NCBI RefSeq assembly: GCF_002750855.1
Contig: NZ_NWUC01000012.1
Coordinates: forward strand, 1 to 63,630
From: Neopararhizobium haloflavum
GTDB taxonomy: Bacteria; Pseudomonadota; Alphaproteobacteria; Rhizobiales; Rhizobiaceae
Direction: 5' to 3'
Length of the DNA: 63,630 bases
The notes below the pieces were generated by a model. The model had not been told where the DNA came from and did not search any database. It saw only the letters and a program-made list of their open reading frames with translations. A program made the translations under genes and the position numbers. Of this stretch, positions 7,304-16,529 are shown one piece after another. Numbering within the stretch: the first letter of the stretch is position 1; each line of letters begins with the position of its first letter.

Positions 7304-10300
7304 CGGCTCATCCCCGGCCCGCGCGCAAGGGTTTGCGTCTGCGCTCTCGCCTGCGCGCGTTCCTGTCTTTGCTCATAAGCCGCCACTTGTTGGGCGGCGT
7401 GGAATAAGGGCCATGCCGTTGCGAGCTTGGACCGGTCGCCTTCGGCAACCTTGGCCGCTGCGGCTTCAAACGCCGGGCCGTTCGGTTCCTTTGAACCAAA
7501 GCTCCGCTTCCCGAACTTCTCGTCAAGGGACTTGTTGAGGCGGTCGATCTCGCCCTTGGCCATCTTATCGGAAAGCGCATAAGCCATGCCGGCGTCGATA
7601 TCGTTGCGGTCAATGGCATCACGAACCCGCTCAAGCACGTTGTTGCCGACCGCTGATATCGCCGGCACGTCCACCCGTTGAAGATCTCGCTCGCGCGACA
7701 GCTCGACAGTGCGAAGATCGGCAATCTCGCCCCGGAGGCGAACGTAATTGCCGATCTGAGATTGCAACGCGGGCACATTGTTGACGGCACGCTCCCGCTC
7801 GGCCTTGGCAGCGCCGGAAGCGAACAGGCCCGTCTTGCCGCGCAATGCGCCGTAGGCTTCGGGGTCGCGGCCAAGCTGGTCGTTGATCGCCTTGGCCGCT
7901 GACTGGTCGCCCTGCAACGCCTTTTCGAGCTGCATGGACGCCATTGCTTCCTGCGGATTGTCATAGACGTTCTTCATCCGGTCCTGAATCTGCGACCAAT
8001 GAATGGTGAGCTGGGCGTCCCCTTGCATTTTTGCCTCCACTGCTTGAGGGATCGAAAGCCGCCATGTCGCGCGCCCGCGCAACCATGGCTGCGAGGGTGC
8101 AGGCGATGCCTGCACGGCGGCGGGTTGTTGCCGACTGATGCGCTCGACAAAGGCGGCGAGCTTGCGGCTTACGCTGGCCAGTCGGTTCCGCTGACGGGCC
8201 AGCCAACGGGTCTGATTGAGCACCGCGGCCTTCATGACGCGGGCGCTTTGCAGGCCGCGTCGCGTCGCGTAAGCGACGGCCTGGCCATAAAGTTTAGTGC
8301 CGGCGAAATCGAGCGTCGTGGACTTGGCGGCCGACCGGGACAGACGGGAAACCAGTTGCCCGAACAGGGCAGACTTTTCCGGCTCACGCGCAAGACGAGC
8401 TGCACGCTCTGCGGCCAACTCCAGCCGGGTTGCCTCCCACACGTTGCGCTCGACAACGCGTTCCTCGAGGCGGTTCTTTCCCGTAACCGGATCTTTCGCC
8501 GTCACCTTCACGGTGACTTCCTCTGTCCCGCTGCGCTGCAATCTTACGGTATCACCAATCTCGACCCCTGCCCGCTCAAGGGCGGCGGGCAACGCCACGC
8601 CCCATAGCCGATGAATGATCCCATCGGGGGCTTTGATATCGGCATAGGGCGTGGGCTTGGCGTCAGGTTTGTCGCCAAAGCTTTCCTGGCCCGTGCCGAT
8701 CAACTCGCCGGTCACGCCGGACGCGTGGTCGACCTTGCCAGTTTTGCCGAACAAGGCTTCGGCCCCAACGCGGGAAAGCGTCGGGTCGCCAGCCTCGACG
8801 ATGCTGGCGGTCCAGACATTGCGCTCGGCAAGCCGGTCCTCAAACCGCTTTTCGCCGGTCGCGTCGTCCACGACTGCGACCTTGACCGTAACCTCGTCGG
8901 TTCCGTTGCGGCGAAGCGTTATCGTGTCGCCAATTTTAGCACCAGCATTCTCTACGGCTTTCGGAAGGCTGACGCCCCAAAGCCTGTGAGTGGTCCCGGT
9001 CGGGTCTTGCAGGTCAACATAGGGGCTGGGCTTGGCGTCGTCGGTATCGCGGAATTTTGCCTGACCCGCATCGACCATAAGACCGATTATTCCGGCGGCA
9101 TGATCGACGCGAACGGTGCGTTTGAATTCGTCGGCGCCGGCGTAAAGCTGAACCGCGTCGCGGTGCCGGGTGAGCGCCACATAGGTCAGGTGGCGGTCAA
9201 ACATGGATGAGGCGAGCACCTTCACCTTGTCGATCGTGACGCCCTGGGACTTATGGATTGTGGTCGCATACCCATGATCGAGCTGGGCATAGATATGCTG
9301 TTCGACCTCGACCCGTCGCCGGTCCTCTCCGACCTCTACAGTGACCTTGCCACGCTCTGCCTCCACCACACGCCCGATCATGCCATTCATGACACCAAGC
9401 GAGCCCTCGTTCTGCAGGAATACGATTTGATCGCCCGCCGCGAAGTTGCGAACGCCATTGGCTGTGCGGAACTCGTGACCGTCCTCGATTACGCCTTTGG
9501 CTTTAAGCCCTTCGCGGGCAAGCGCGTTCAGAGCGGCCACGTCTTTGCGCATGAACGCCATCATGAGCGTGGTGCGGTTCGGATCATAATCCGCCACCCA
9601 ATCGGCAACCATGCTCGATATGGCCTCGTCCTTTGTGGCCGTCTCGATGACATGGCCACGAGCCTGATATGCGGCCAGAGCGTCGCTGACATTACCGCGC
9701 GCCAACGCCATGGAGGCGTCTCGCATCCACTGCTCTCGCTGCCGGTAAATGGTCGATAGCTCGGCAAATCCGATCTGTTCAGCCAGAGCGCGGAAGGCCC
9801 CGCCCGCCTCGATGGGTTGAAGTTGATCGGCGTCACCAACAAGAACGATCTTGGCCCCGGCATGAGCGACAGCCGATATGAAATCGGCCATCTGTCGCGA
9901 CGACACCATTCCCGCCTCGTCCATCACGAACACGGTCTTATCGTCCAGGTGAAGCCGTCCCTGTTCCCATTGAAGCGCCCATGAGGCGAGCGTACGGCTC
10001 TCGATTCCGGCTTCTTGTTGCAGCCCCTCGGCCGCCTTGCCCGCAAGCGCACCACCCACGACGCGGTAGCCGGATGCCTCCCAAATCTCGCGCGCGGCTT
10101 TCATCATCGTGGTCTTGCCTGCGCCGGCACGACCGACGATCAGGGCCAAGCGTTCATTGCCAGTCGCAAGCTCAATGGCAATGCGCTGTTCGCCCGAAAG
10201 CTGGCTATGGGACGCCAGCACTTCATTGCGAATATGGCTTTGCGATCCGAAGCTGCCATGCGTGGCAAGGTGCTTGGCCTGCTGTGCCATCGTGTCTTCG

Positions 10301-11343
10301 ATCCGCACCATTTCGCGGGTCGCGAACTGGCTCGGCCTAACCTGCCCAGTCTCGAAATCAACACCCTCGCCCGCCAGCATGACCAGCTCGGGGCTGGCCA
10401 TTATGCGGGCAAGAACGTTCTGAAACTGCTGCCCATCGTCAATCCAGCGATGCAGATGCTTGGCAATATCGCGCTCATCAAAGACGCTCTTTTCGCGCGA
10501 AACGGCATCGATCACGATCTCGGGTCTGCGCGCTATTCGAGCGGCGTTGTCCCTTCGCAAATCCTCGTGCAGCGCCATGCGATCAAGGTCCGCTTCGCGC
10601 CCCTGCGCCTTGGCTTCTTTCGCGATATTGCGCGTGCGGACGCCGACCTTCCCCTGCGGCGTAAGCTCAATCCCCTGCTCTGCGTAGGAGTGATGGTCGA
10701 CACGCGCATCTATGCCGTGTTGGGCAAGATGCGCGTTTTGAACCTGTGCCCAGGCGGCACGAATTTCGTTCAACGTCGCGCGGTCGCCTGCCCATAGTCG
10801 ATACTGGATTTTGCCATCTTTACCGCGCTGCGGATTGCCGTCACCATCCAGAACGGCAACCTTCTTCGCGCCGAACCCTTCCTCGGTCAGCGGGCGCAAC
10901 GTGGTCATGATGTGGACGTGAGGATTTGCCTCTACATCGTGATAGACCCAATCGGCCACCATGCCACGGGCTAGAATTTGCTGACCGATGAAGTCGCGAA
11001 CCAGCTCGATATTCTGCGCCTCGGTCAACTCTTTCGGCAGCGCCAGGACAAACTCTTTGGCAAGCTGCGCGTCCATTCTGGCTTCGGACTGCTCGACCTT
11101 ATTCCAGAACGCCTCTGCAACCTCCGATGCACTACGCCCTTCCATCATCTGATGCAGCCAGACCGGCGCATCATCGGGGGCCATGAACTCGGTATGACTG
11201 ACATTCTTCTTGTTCGAAAAGTCCGCGATCCTATCTTCGCGTTCGAACTCCATCTTGGCGGCATGACGATAGGCAGCGGCGGCAACAACGCTGCGCCCGC
11301 CGCCCCGGCTGATGATCTGACTTTCCAGATGGTAGATCGCCAC
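7300..11343 (-). CDS. traA: Ti-type relaxase/helicase TraA (MOBQ)
   Basis: Nicks oriT, stays bound to the 5' end of the transferred strand and unwinds it. Domains in order: MobA/MobL relaxase (residues 1-240) with Tyr25 in AAYRH and the metal motif H135...PHVH at 142-144; a RecD2/TrwC-like helicase with Walker A VGRAGAGKTTM near residue 400 and the Walker B-like VFVMDEAGM; two copies of an unannotated repeat of about 75 residues (near 770-845 and 895-967, each holding HRLWGV and TVKV blocks); and a C-terminal BID-like T4SS-signal region (about 1110-1340) ending in a basic tail. GTG at 11343 is taken as the start because it gives the conserved MAIYHLESQIISR; an upstream TTG at 11352 is possible. 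It is divergent from traC across oriT. Length (1347) is above the usual 1100, explained by the doubled repeat. Confidence 0.93.
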   Translation of the reverse strand: MAIYHLESQIISRGGGRSVVAAAAYRHAAKMEFEREDRIADFSNKKNVSHTEFMAPDDAPVWLHQMMEGRSASEVAEAFWNKVEQSEARMDAQLAKEFVLALPKELTEAQNIELVRDFIGQQILARGMVADWVYHDVEANPHVHIMTTLRPLTEEGFGAKKVAVLDGDGNPQRGKDGKIQYRLWAGDRATLNEIRAAWAQVQNAHLAQHGIDARVDHHSYAEQGIELTPQGKVGVRTRNIAKEAKAQGREADLDRMALHEDLRRDNAARIARRPEIVIDAVSREKSVFDERDIAKHLHRWIDDGQQFQNVLARIMASPELVMLAGEGVDFETGQVRPSQFATREMVRIEDTMAQQAKHLATHGSFGSQSHIRNEVLASHSQLSGEQRIAIELATGNERLALIVGRAGAGKTTMMKAAREIWEASGYRVVGGALAGKAAEGLQQEAGIESRTLASWALQWEQGRLHLDDKTVFVMDEAGMVSSRQMADFISAVAHAGAKIVLVGDADQLQPIEAGGAFRALAEQIGFAELSTIYRQREQWMRDASMALARGNVSDALAAYQARGHVIETATKDEAISSMVADWVADYDPNRTTLMMAFMRKDVAALNALAREGLKAKGVIEDGHEFRTANGVRNFAAGDQIVFLQNEGSLGVMNGMIGRVVEAERGKVTVEVGEDRRRVEVEQHIYAQLDHGYATTIHKSQGVTIDKVKVLASSMFDRHLTYVALTRHRDAVQLYAGADEFKRTVRVDHAAGIIGLMVDAGQAKFRDTDDAKPSPYVDLQDPTGTTHRLWGVSLPKAVENAGAKIGDTITLRRNGTDEVTVKVAVVDDATGEKRFEDRLAERNVWTASIVEAGDPTLSRVGAEALFGKTGKVDHASGVTGELIGTGQESFGDKPDAKPTPYADIKAPDGIIHRLWGVALPAALERAGVEIGDTVRLQRSGTEEVTVKVTAKDPVTGKNRLEERVVERNVWEATRLELAAERAARLAREPEKSALFGQLVSRLSRSAAKSTTLDFAGTKLYGQAVAYATRRGLQSARVMKAAVLNQTRWLARQRNRLASVSRKLAAFVERISRQQPAAVQASPAPSQPWLRGRATWRLSIPQAVEAKMQGDAQLTIHWSQIQDRMKNVYDNPQEAMASMQLEKALQGDQSAAKAINDQLGRDPEAYGALRGKTGLFASGAAKAERERAVNNVPALQSQIGNYVRLRGEIADLRTVELSRERDLQRVDVPAISAVGNNVLERVRDAIDRNDIDAGMAYALSDKMAKGEIDRLNKSLDEKFGKRSFGSKEPNGPAFEAAAAKVAEGDRSKLATAWPLFHAAQQVAAYEQRQERAQARAQTQTLARGPGMSR

Positions 11344-11414
11344 TAGTACCAACCCGGCGCATCAGCGCTCAAGAGTTGGAAATGGTGGTTTGGCGATCCG
11401 CCCAAGTGAGCCTC

Positions 11415-11455
11415 CCGGCCAACGTCGCAACGCGACGTATAAGCGCGCATTTAGA
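11415..11455. other. oriT: Predicted origin of transfer (oriT) with nic site
   Basis: The divergent space between traA and traC is where Ti plasmids carry oriT. Here a perfect inverted repeat, ACGTCGC at 11422-11428 and GCGACGT at 11432-11438, is followed at once by ATAAGCGCGC (11439-11448). In the MOBQ family (RSF1010, Ti) an inverted repeat is followed by a TAAGTGCGC or TATAATTGCGC nick region. The predicted nick is just after the final C at about 11448. Assignment rests on position plus similarity from memory. Confidence 0.75.
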
Positions 11456-11585
11456 AATGAACCAAAAAAGCACCGGCAAGCCGGTTCAATCATTCTTTCT
11501 GCCCTTCGGGCACAGATATATTGCATATTTGGATATGGCTGCGCTACAATTAATCCACCTATTTGCGATCAAAGAAAGGATCATT

Positions 11586-11810
11586 GTGGCCAAGCGTTCA
11601 AAGACCCCAGCACAGATAAAGGCTGAAATAGCTAAGCTTTCAGCCGAATTGAAGCAGGCCGAAGCGCGCGAAGGTGAGCGTATCGGCGCAATAGCGATCA
11701 AGGCGGGGCTTCATGAAATAGATGTATCCGATGCTGACTTAACGCAGGCTTTTAAGGATATAGCCGCGCGATTTCAGTCCACGAAAAAAGAGCCTAAGCC
11801 GACGGCTTAA
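11586..11810 (+). CDS. traC: Conjugal transfer protein TraC
   Basis: A 74-residue, highly charged helical protein of the Ti TraC family, thought to assist relaxosome formation. The start is the GTG at 11586, preceded by AAAGGA at a good distance; the longer open frame from 11376 covers oriT and is not coding. The protein begins VAKRSKTPAQIKAEIAKL and ends in a basic KKEPKPTA tail. It is first in the traC-traD-traG operon that leaves oriT in the opposite direction to traA. Confidence 0.85.
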   Translation: MAKRSKTPAQIKAEIAKLSAELKQAEAREGERIGAIAIKAGLHEIDVSDADLTQAFKDIAARFQSTKKEPKPTA

Positions 11811-11826
11811 AGGTCGGATCAGACAA

Positions 11827-12114
11827 ATGGAGCGGGAGCTTCAATCAGCCAGTTCGGCAGATCGCCGAAAAGACGCCCATGAAAAAATCCTCCTCGGCGG
11901 CCTGGTCGCCAAGGCGGGCCTTAGAGATGAGGACAAGGCCGTCATTCTTGGCCTTCTGGCTGAAGCTGCCGACGCATTGAAGGACAAAGAGACGCGCGAG
12001 CGATATCGACAGCGCGGGAAAGCAATCTTCGACAATGACAGGCAAGCGGCTACTAATGCTGGCAGCGCCGGCAGTCCTGATGATCGGAGCGTTCATCGCT
12101 CTACTCGGGAGTGA
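11827..12114 (+). CDS. traD: Conjugal transfer protein TraD
   Basis: A 95-residue protein of the small Ti-type TraD family (unrelated to F-plasmid TraD). Its core, RRKDAHEKILLGGLVAKAGL, matches the family's conserved segment; the C-terminal third is disordered and overlaps the start of traG by 80 bases. Together with TraC it is an accessory of the relaxosome. Start ATG at 11827, sixteen bases after the traC stop. Confidence 0.8.
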   Translation: MERELQSASSADRRKDAHEKILLGGLVAKAGLRDEDKAVILGLLAEAADALKDKETRERYRQRGKAIFDNDRQAATNAGSAGSPDDRSVHRSTRE

Positions 12115-13984
12115 AAACTGGTTCGCGCAATTCGGGTCCACGGAATCGAGCTATCAAACATGGGGCCGCATTGGCCTCGCCGTGCCGTACATTCTTGCCG
12201 CCGTGCTCGGGGTGTTGTTCTTGTTCGGGTCGCGAGGCTCGCTTGCCGTGCAGGCAGCGGGCCAGGGCGTCATCATCGGCGCCCTAGCCCCTGCCCTCTT
12301 TGGGGTTGTTTCTGAATATCTGCGGTTGACCAGCATTGGCATTCCCGCTGACACACCCCTCGCCTTTCTCGACTATTACACCAGCGGCGGAATCCTCGCC
12401 TGTGCGTTCGTTGCGCTGTTCGCCACGCGCGTTGCGCTGCGGGGCAACGCGGCGTTCGGTGGCAGCGGTCCTCGGCGTCTGACGGGGAGCCGGGCAATCC
12501 ATGGTGAAAGCGAATGGATGAGCGAGGCGGCCGCCAAGACGTTGTTTCCAGCGTCGGGCGGTATCGTTGTCGGTGAAGCGTATCGACCGGACAAAGATAG
12601 CGTCGGCTCCGTCAATTTCGATCCGCGCCGAAAAGAGACATGGGGCAAGGGTGGCACTAAGCCCCTGCTCGGCTTTGATGCAGGATTCGGCTCGACGCAT
12701 GGTCTGGTTTTCGCAGGTTCGGGCGGATTCAAAACGACGTCTGTGGTGATCCCGACTGCGCTCAAATTCAAGGGATCGTTGATCGTTCTCGACCCATCTA
12801 CCGAAATCGCGCCGATGGTCAGCGAGCATCGCGATCGTAACGGGCAGATGGTCTATACCCTTGATCCCAAGACCCCCCATTTCGGATTTAACGTCCTCGA
12901 CTGGATTGGCCAGCACGGCAACACGCCAGAGGAAGATATCGCCTCGGTCGCGGCGTGGCTGATGAGCGAAAGGCCGCGTGTTACGTCTGGTTCTGATGAC
13001 TTCTTCCGGACCTCGGCCGAACAGCTCATTACCGCGATCATTGCCGATGTAGTGCTGGGCGATAATCCAGAATGTGATGAAAACGAGGATGGGACGACTT
13101 CACGCGAACGGTCCTTGAGAACGGTTCGGCGTCGGCTGGCCGAACCGGAAGAAACGCTCAAAAACAAGCTCGAGGAACTGCATAACGAAACCTCTTCGCG
13201 CTTCGTGCGGGAGGTGGTCGCTCCCTTTACAAACATGACGCCACAAACCTTTTCCGGCGTTTATGCGACAGCCGCCAAGGAAACGCACTGGCTCTCCTAT
13301 GAGAACTATGCGGCGGTCGTTTCGGGCAACTCATTTAAGACCGACGATGTAGCCGATGGGCGCTCCACGGTGTTCATCAACATCGACCTGTCCACGCTCG
13401 AAAATCATCCCGGCATGGCCAGGGTGATTATCGGCGCGTTCCTCAAGGCGATCTATAACCGCAATGGGGATATGCCTGAACGCGCCCTATTTCTACTCGA
13501 TGAGGCGGCACGGCTGGGCTACATGCGGATCATCGAGACGGCGCGCGATGCGGGCCGAAAGTACGGTGTCACGCTGTTGATGCTGTTCCAGTCGCTTGGT
13601 CAGATGCGCGAGGCATTTGGCGGTCGCGATGCGACCAGCAAATGGTTCGAATCTGCATCGTGGGTTTCATTCTCCGCGATCAATGACCCCGAAACCGCCG
13701 AATACATATCCAAGCGCTGCGGCACGACGACGGTGGAAGTCGGCCAAGTTTCGCGCACGTCGCGCGACATGGGGTCGTCGCGCACGCGCTCGATGCAGCT
13801 TTCACAAAGGCCGCTGATCCTGCCCCACGAGATCACTCAAATGCGATCGGATGAACAGATCGTTTTGACGAGCGGCAACCCGCCTCTGCGCTGCGGGCGC
13901 GCGGTCTATTTCCGGCGACCGGAAATGCTGCGCGTTGTAGGTCAGAACAGTTTCGGGCCGACCAAAACGGGGACCAAGAGCTAA
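12035..13984 (+). CDS. traG: Type IV coupling protein TraG (VirD4-like)
   Basis: The ATPase that recruits the relaxosome and other substrates to the mating channel. Three or four hydrophobic segments fill the first 115 residues, then a RecA-like motor: Walker A as AGSGGFKTTSVV near residue 228 and Walker B ALFLLDEAARLGYM near 490, followed by the LFQSLGQ and TGN/SGNPPLR motifs of the family. Length (649) is typical of Ti TraG. The ATG overlaps traD. It should recognise C-terminal BID-like signals on TraA and, by inference, on the Fic protein at 24064-25449. It converges with the Cys-rich ORF at 13981. Confidence 0.92.
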   Translation: MTGKRLLMLAAPAVLMIGAFIALLGSENWFAQFGSTESSYQTWGRIGLAVPYILAAVLGVLFLFGSRGSLAVQAAGQGVIIGALAPALFGVVSEYLRLTSIGIPADTPLAFLDYYTSGGILACAFVALFATRVALRGNAAFGGSGPRRLTGSRAIHGESEWMSEAAAKTLFPASGGIVVGEAYRPDKDSVGSVNFDPRRKETWGKGGTKPLLGFDAGFGSTHGLVFAGSGGFKTTSVVIPTALKFKGSLIVLDPSTEIAPMVSEHRDRNGQMVYTLDPKTPHFGFNVLDWIGQHGNTPEEDIASVAAWLMSERPRVTSGSDDFFRTSAEQLITAIIADVVLGDNPECDENEDGTTSRERSLRTVRRRLAEPEETLKNKLEELHNETSSRFVREVVAPFTNMTPQTFSGVYATAAKETHWLSYENYAAVVSGNSFKTDDVADGRSTVFINIDLSTLENHPGMARVIIGAFLKAIYNRNGDMPERALFLLDEAARLGYMRIIETARDAGRKYGVTLLMLFQSLGQMREAFGGRDATSKWFESASWVSFSAINDPETAEYISKRCGTTTVEVGQVSRTSRDMGSSRTRSMQLSQRPLILPHEITQMRSDEQIVLTSGNPPLRCGRAVYFRRPEMLRVVGQNSFGPTKTGTKS

Positions 13985-14091
13985 ACGGAAGTGCACGCGC
14001 CCAAATTCTCACAGGCTCGACCGTCGCAATGCTGAGCGCACAACTCAGGGCAGGTATCGACCCCGTCCCAGTCGCTCGTGTGGTCGGTCAT
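13981..14091 (-). CDS. Candidate 36-residue Cys-rich peptide (metallothionein-like)
   Basis: Too short for ordinary gene finding. The frame starts ATG at 14091 with AGGAG just upstream (only two bases from the ATG, which is short) and encodes five cysteines in twenty residues, spaced C-x3-C-x3-C-x4-C-x5-C, with a histidine beside the third: TCPELCAQHCDGRACENLGAC in two parts (TCPELCAQHC, DGRACENLGAC). Such spacing suggests metal binding. It sits 28 bases after the flavoprotein stop, as the last possible gene of the minus-strand metal operon, and overlaps the end of traG by four bases. Expression is inferred only from position and composition. Confidence 0.4.
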   Translation of the reverse strand: MTDHTSDWDGVDTCPELCAQHCDGRACENLGACTSV

Positions 14092-14119
14092 CACTCCTGA
14101 AACCGGACCTTCATCGTCA

Positions 14120-15214
14120 TCAGCGCCTATCGCCGCCGAAGCAGTATTGCACGCATAAGGCGACAATTACGGAAGCATCTTCGCCGGCACCCATGACGAG
14201 GGCTGAAGCACGATTCCGCTGCCATGGGCGACCTAGATGAAAAAGGCCAGGTACTGGAGCTAACCCGCCCTCTTGCAGAAAGCTTCCGTTGGGATGCGTA
14301 CTGCCTGGAATCTGGAGCCAAGCGCTGTCGTCGCGGTATCCAATGCACCAAATGACAGAATCAATCGCCCGTTTAGACTTATCGGAAAAGGTAGCGGTTC
14401 GGCCGTTTGCTGACACCAAGCGTCCCGAGATGGCCACGCCCATCCGTTGCAGGTCGCCAAGGCTGCGTCCCCGGTCAGGAAATGGGTCGGCGCGCCGCAT
14501 CAGGCGGCCTATCGCCGAACCGGGCGTTGCTCTCATCAAGCCGAGTGCGCGCAGCCACCACCACGTGCTCTTGCCCAAAATACGCTCCGGAAACAGTCGT
14601 CGGCCGCGTCCAACAGCCAGTACGACGTCATGGGTAGCGGACAGTTCCGCCGCAATGTCGCGCCCGCTTGCTCCATCTCCCACGACGAGAACGGTGCCAG
14701 TCTGGACGTCAGCAGTATTGCGATAGCTCTCCGGTGTCAGTTGCGTAACTGCACTGTCGAACTCGGTACCGATCGTTGGGAGAATCGGTTCCTGAAACGC
14801 ACCCGTCGCGACGATCACCGCCTTGGCGATTATGTGCCTGCCATCATCGAGTTGCGCGGCGAAACGCTCATCAGTTTGGCGTTCGAGCTGAGCCACGCCA
14901 TTTCCGGAGAGCACGGGTAGGTCGAAATGGCTGGCGTAGGCTTCGAGATAGTCCGCAAACTCATCTCGCGCTGGATAGCCTTCCGGATCGCCGTCGAGCG
15001 TAAGACCGGGCAGCGTACTAAATGCGCGCGGGGTGAACAGGGTCAACGAATCGTAGCGACAGCGCCAACTGTCGCCAATGCGGGCATGGCGATCAACGAT
15101 TACGAATGAAAGCTTTGTTCTGGCAAGATGGTAGCCGGCAGCGAGCCCCGCTTGACCAGCGCCGATCACCAGAACGTCTATTTCCTGCAAAGCTTGGGTC
15201 ACGGATACCTGCAA
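14120..15214 (-). CDS. FAD/NAD(P)-binding flavoprotein monooxygenase (CzcO-like)
   Basis: A 364-residue flavoprotein. The N-terminal dinucleotide fold reads VLVIGAGQAGLAAGYHL (FAD), with SWRCRYDSLTLFTP after it; a second fold VLVVGDGASGRDIAAEL (NADPH) lies near residue 170, and ATGAFQEP is the linking ATG motif. The C-terminus ends PGLFHLGRPWQRNRASALV, typical of COG2072/CzcO-type monooxygenases often found beside cation exporters. Substrate unknown. TTG at 15214 has AGGAG five bases upstream; GTG at 15202 is the alternative. It lies 95 bases after lspA, in the same direction as the metal operon. Confidence 0.8.
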   Translation of the reverse strand: MQVSVTQALQEIDVLVIGAGQAGLAAGYHLARTKLSFVIVDRHARIGDSWRCRYDSLTLFTPRAFSTLPGLTLDGDPEGYPARDEFADYLEAYASHFDLPVLSGNGVAQLERQTDERFAAQLDDGRHIIAKAVIVATGAFQEPILPTIGTEFDSAVTQLTPESYRNTADVQTGTVLVVGDGASGRDIAAELSATHDVVLAVGRGRRLFPERILGKSTWWWLRALGLMRATPGSAIGRLMRRADPFPDRGRSLGDLQRMGVAISGRLVSANGRTATFSDKSKRAIDSVIWCIGYRDDSAWLQIPGSTHPNGSFLQEGGLAPVPGLFHLGRPWQRNRASALVMGAGEDASVIVALCVQYCFGGDRR

Positions 15215-15309
15215 TCACGCTCCTGGTGGCCGGGACCATCGGAGCACCTTTGGGGTTGATTGTTGCCTGCCAGACGCCGGAGCTTGGATCTTTCCATTGG
15301 GCCGAGCCA

Positions 15310-15783
15310 CTATGGGCGTGTCAGGAAACGCATTTCCCTCCTGAATGCATCGAATAATAAGAGCATAACCCCGAGCACGATCGCCGTGTCAGCAAGGTTG
15401 AAGGCAGGCCAATGAATTCCTCCGATATGAAAATCGAGGAAGTCGGTAACGCCGCTGTGACGTAGCCGGTCGAGCATATTGCCCAAGGCACCTCCAATTA
15501 TGAGGCCCAGAGCCACGGCCGTTATCGGTTGTCTTTCCCGGCTCGCCCATACCAAAAGCATAAGCACGATTGCCAGGGTGATTCCGACAAGGAGCCAAGG
15601 CGGCGCTTCGTTGAAAAGTCCGAAACTGACACCCGTGTTGCGCCCCAGGACCAAGTTGAAGAAGCCCGTGACGGATATTTCCGTATGGCCTTCCATCACT
15701 TGGATCGCCCACCACTTGGATAACTGGTCAGCTCCGAAGGCGATGGCGGCCGCGAGCGATGTATATTTTAGAACTCCACGCAT
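15310..15783 (-). CDS. lspA: Signal peptidase II (LspA), metal-operon copy
   Basis: A 157-residue inner-membrane aspartic peptidase that cleaves prolipoprotein signal peptides. Four hydrophobic segments are present. Catalytic aspartates sit in GGALGNMLDR and in PAFNLADTAIVLG, and NTGVSFGLF is the third family motif. The start at 15783 is two bases after the ccdA stop. Extra lspA genes are known in lead/cadmium operons (pbrC of the pbr operon is of this type), so its presence beside a cadA-like ATPase is a family trait and not a misplaced housekeeping gene. Confidence 0.92.
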   Translation of the reverse strand: MRGVLKYTSLAAAIAFGADQLSKWWAIQVMEGHTEISVTGFFNLVLGRNTGVSFGLFNEAPPWLLVGITLAIVLMLLVWASRERQPITAVALGLIIGGALGNMLDRLRHSGVTDFLDFHIGGIHWPAFNLADTAIVLGVMLLLFDAFRREMRFLTRP

Positions 15784-15785
15784 CG

Positions 15786-16529
15786 TCAGCCGATCTGACC
15801 CAAAGCGGGGAAAGTAATCAGGAGCCAAATAGCGAAGCGCGTGAGTTGACCGGTCATCATGGCAATTCCCATAACAATCATAATTACGCCCGCTAACACT
15901 CGTAAGTATCGGCCAGCCCAACGTAAGGTTGGCATGCCTGCAATGAAGCGCTGCATGAAAAGAGCTGCCAAGATAAATGGCACTCCGAGCCCCAAGGAGT
16001 ACACAGTCAACAGGATTGCGCCGGTTCCGACAGTCGCATTTGCAGCTGAAAGTGTTAGAATAGAGCCTAGTACCGGCCCAATGCACGGGGTCCAGCCAAA
16101 GGCGAAGGCCAATCCAAGCAGGTAGCTCGTCCAAGGGCCAGCAACGTGCGGCCGGGGATGAAATCGCATTTCACGATCAAACCACGGGATAGGCACCAAA
16201 CCTGTTGTTACCACACCGAAAATGATAACGACCGCGCCGCCTATTAGGTTGGCTTCGTACAGGTAGGAGCGAAATAAGGCCCCCAATGCAGTTGCAGTAG
16301 CCCCTAACAACACGAAGATCGTTGTGAACCCGAGGACAAAATAAAGACTGTTGACGAGAGCCTGCCAGTTTGCCCTCAGACGATTTTGAACAGCAGGCTC
16401 CATGCGCGCGCCACCAGTGACGAACGAAATATAGCCGGGAACAAGGGGCAGAACGCACGGCGAAAGAAAGGAGATCGCCCCCGCAGCAAACACCGTTAGT
16501 AGGCCGACAAACGTGAAATCCAAATCCAT
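15786..16529 (-). CDS. CcdA/DsbD-type transmembrane thiol-electron carrier
   Basis: A 247-residue, six-helix membrane protein that moves reducing power from cytoplasmic thioredoxin to the periplasm. The redox cysteines are in SFLSPCVLPLVPGY (helix 1) and FAFGWTPCIGPVLG (helix 4), the two hallmark motifs. Its likely clients here are the Sco protein and other periplasmic thiols of the same operon. The ATG follows the stop of the 36-residue peptide with no gap (TAG-ATG), with GGAG in the overlap as ribosome site. Confidence 0.92.
   Translation of the reverse strand: MDLDFTFVGLLTVFAAGAISFLSPCVLPLVPGYISFVTGGARMEPAVQNRLRANWQALVNSLYFVLGFTTIFVLLGATATALGALFRSYLYEANLIGGAVVIIFGVVTTGLVPIPWFDREMRFHPRPHVAGPWTSYLLGLAFAFGWTPCIGPVLGSILTLSAANATVGTGAILLTVYSLGLGVPFILAALFMQRFIAGMPTLRWAGRYLRVLAGVIMIVMGIAMMTGQLTRFAIWLLITFPALGQIG

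Noticed and set aside
15784-16134. N-terminal extension of lspA to 274 residues
   Set aside because: It is the antisense-frame shadow of ccdA; the ATG at 15783 gives the normal LspA length and two-base spacing from ccdA.
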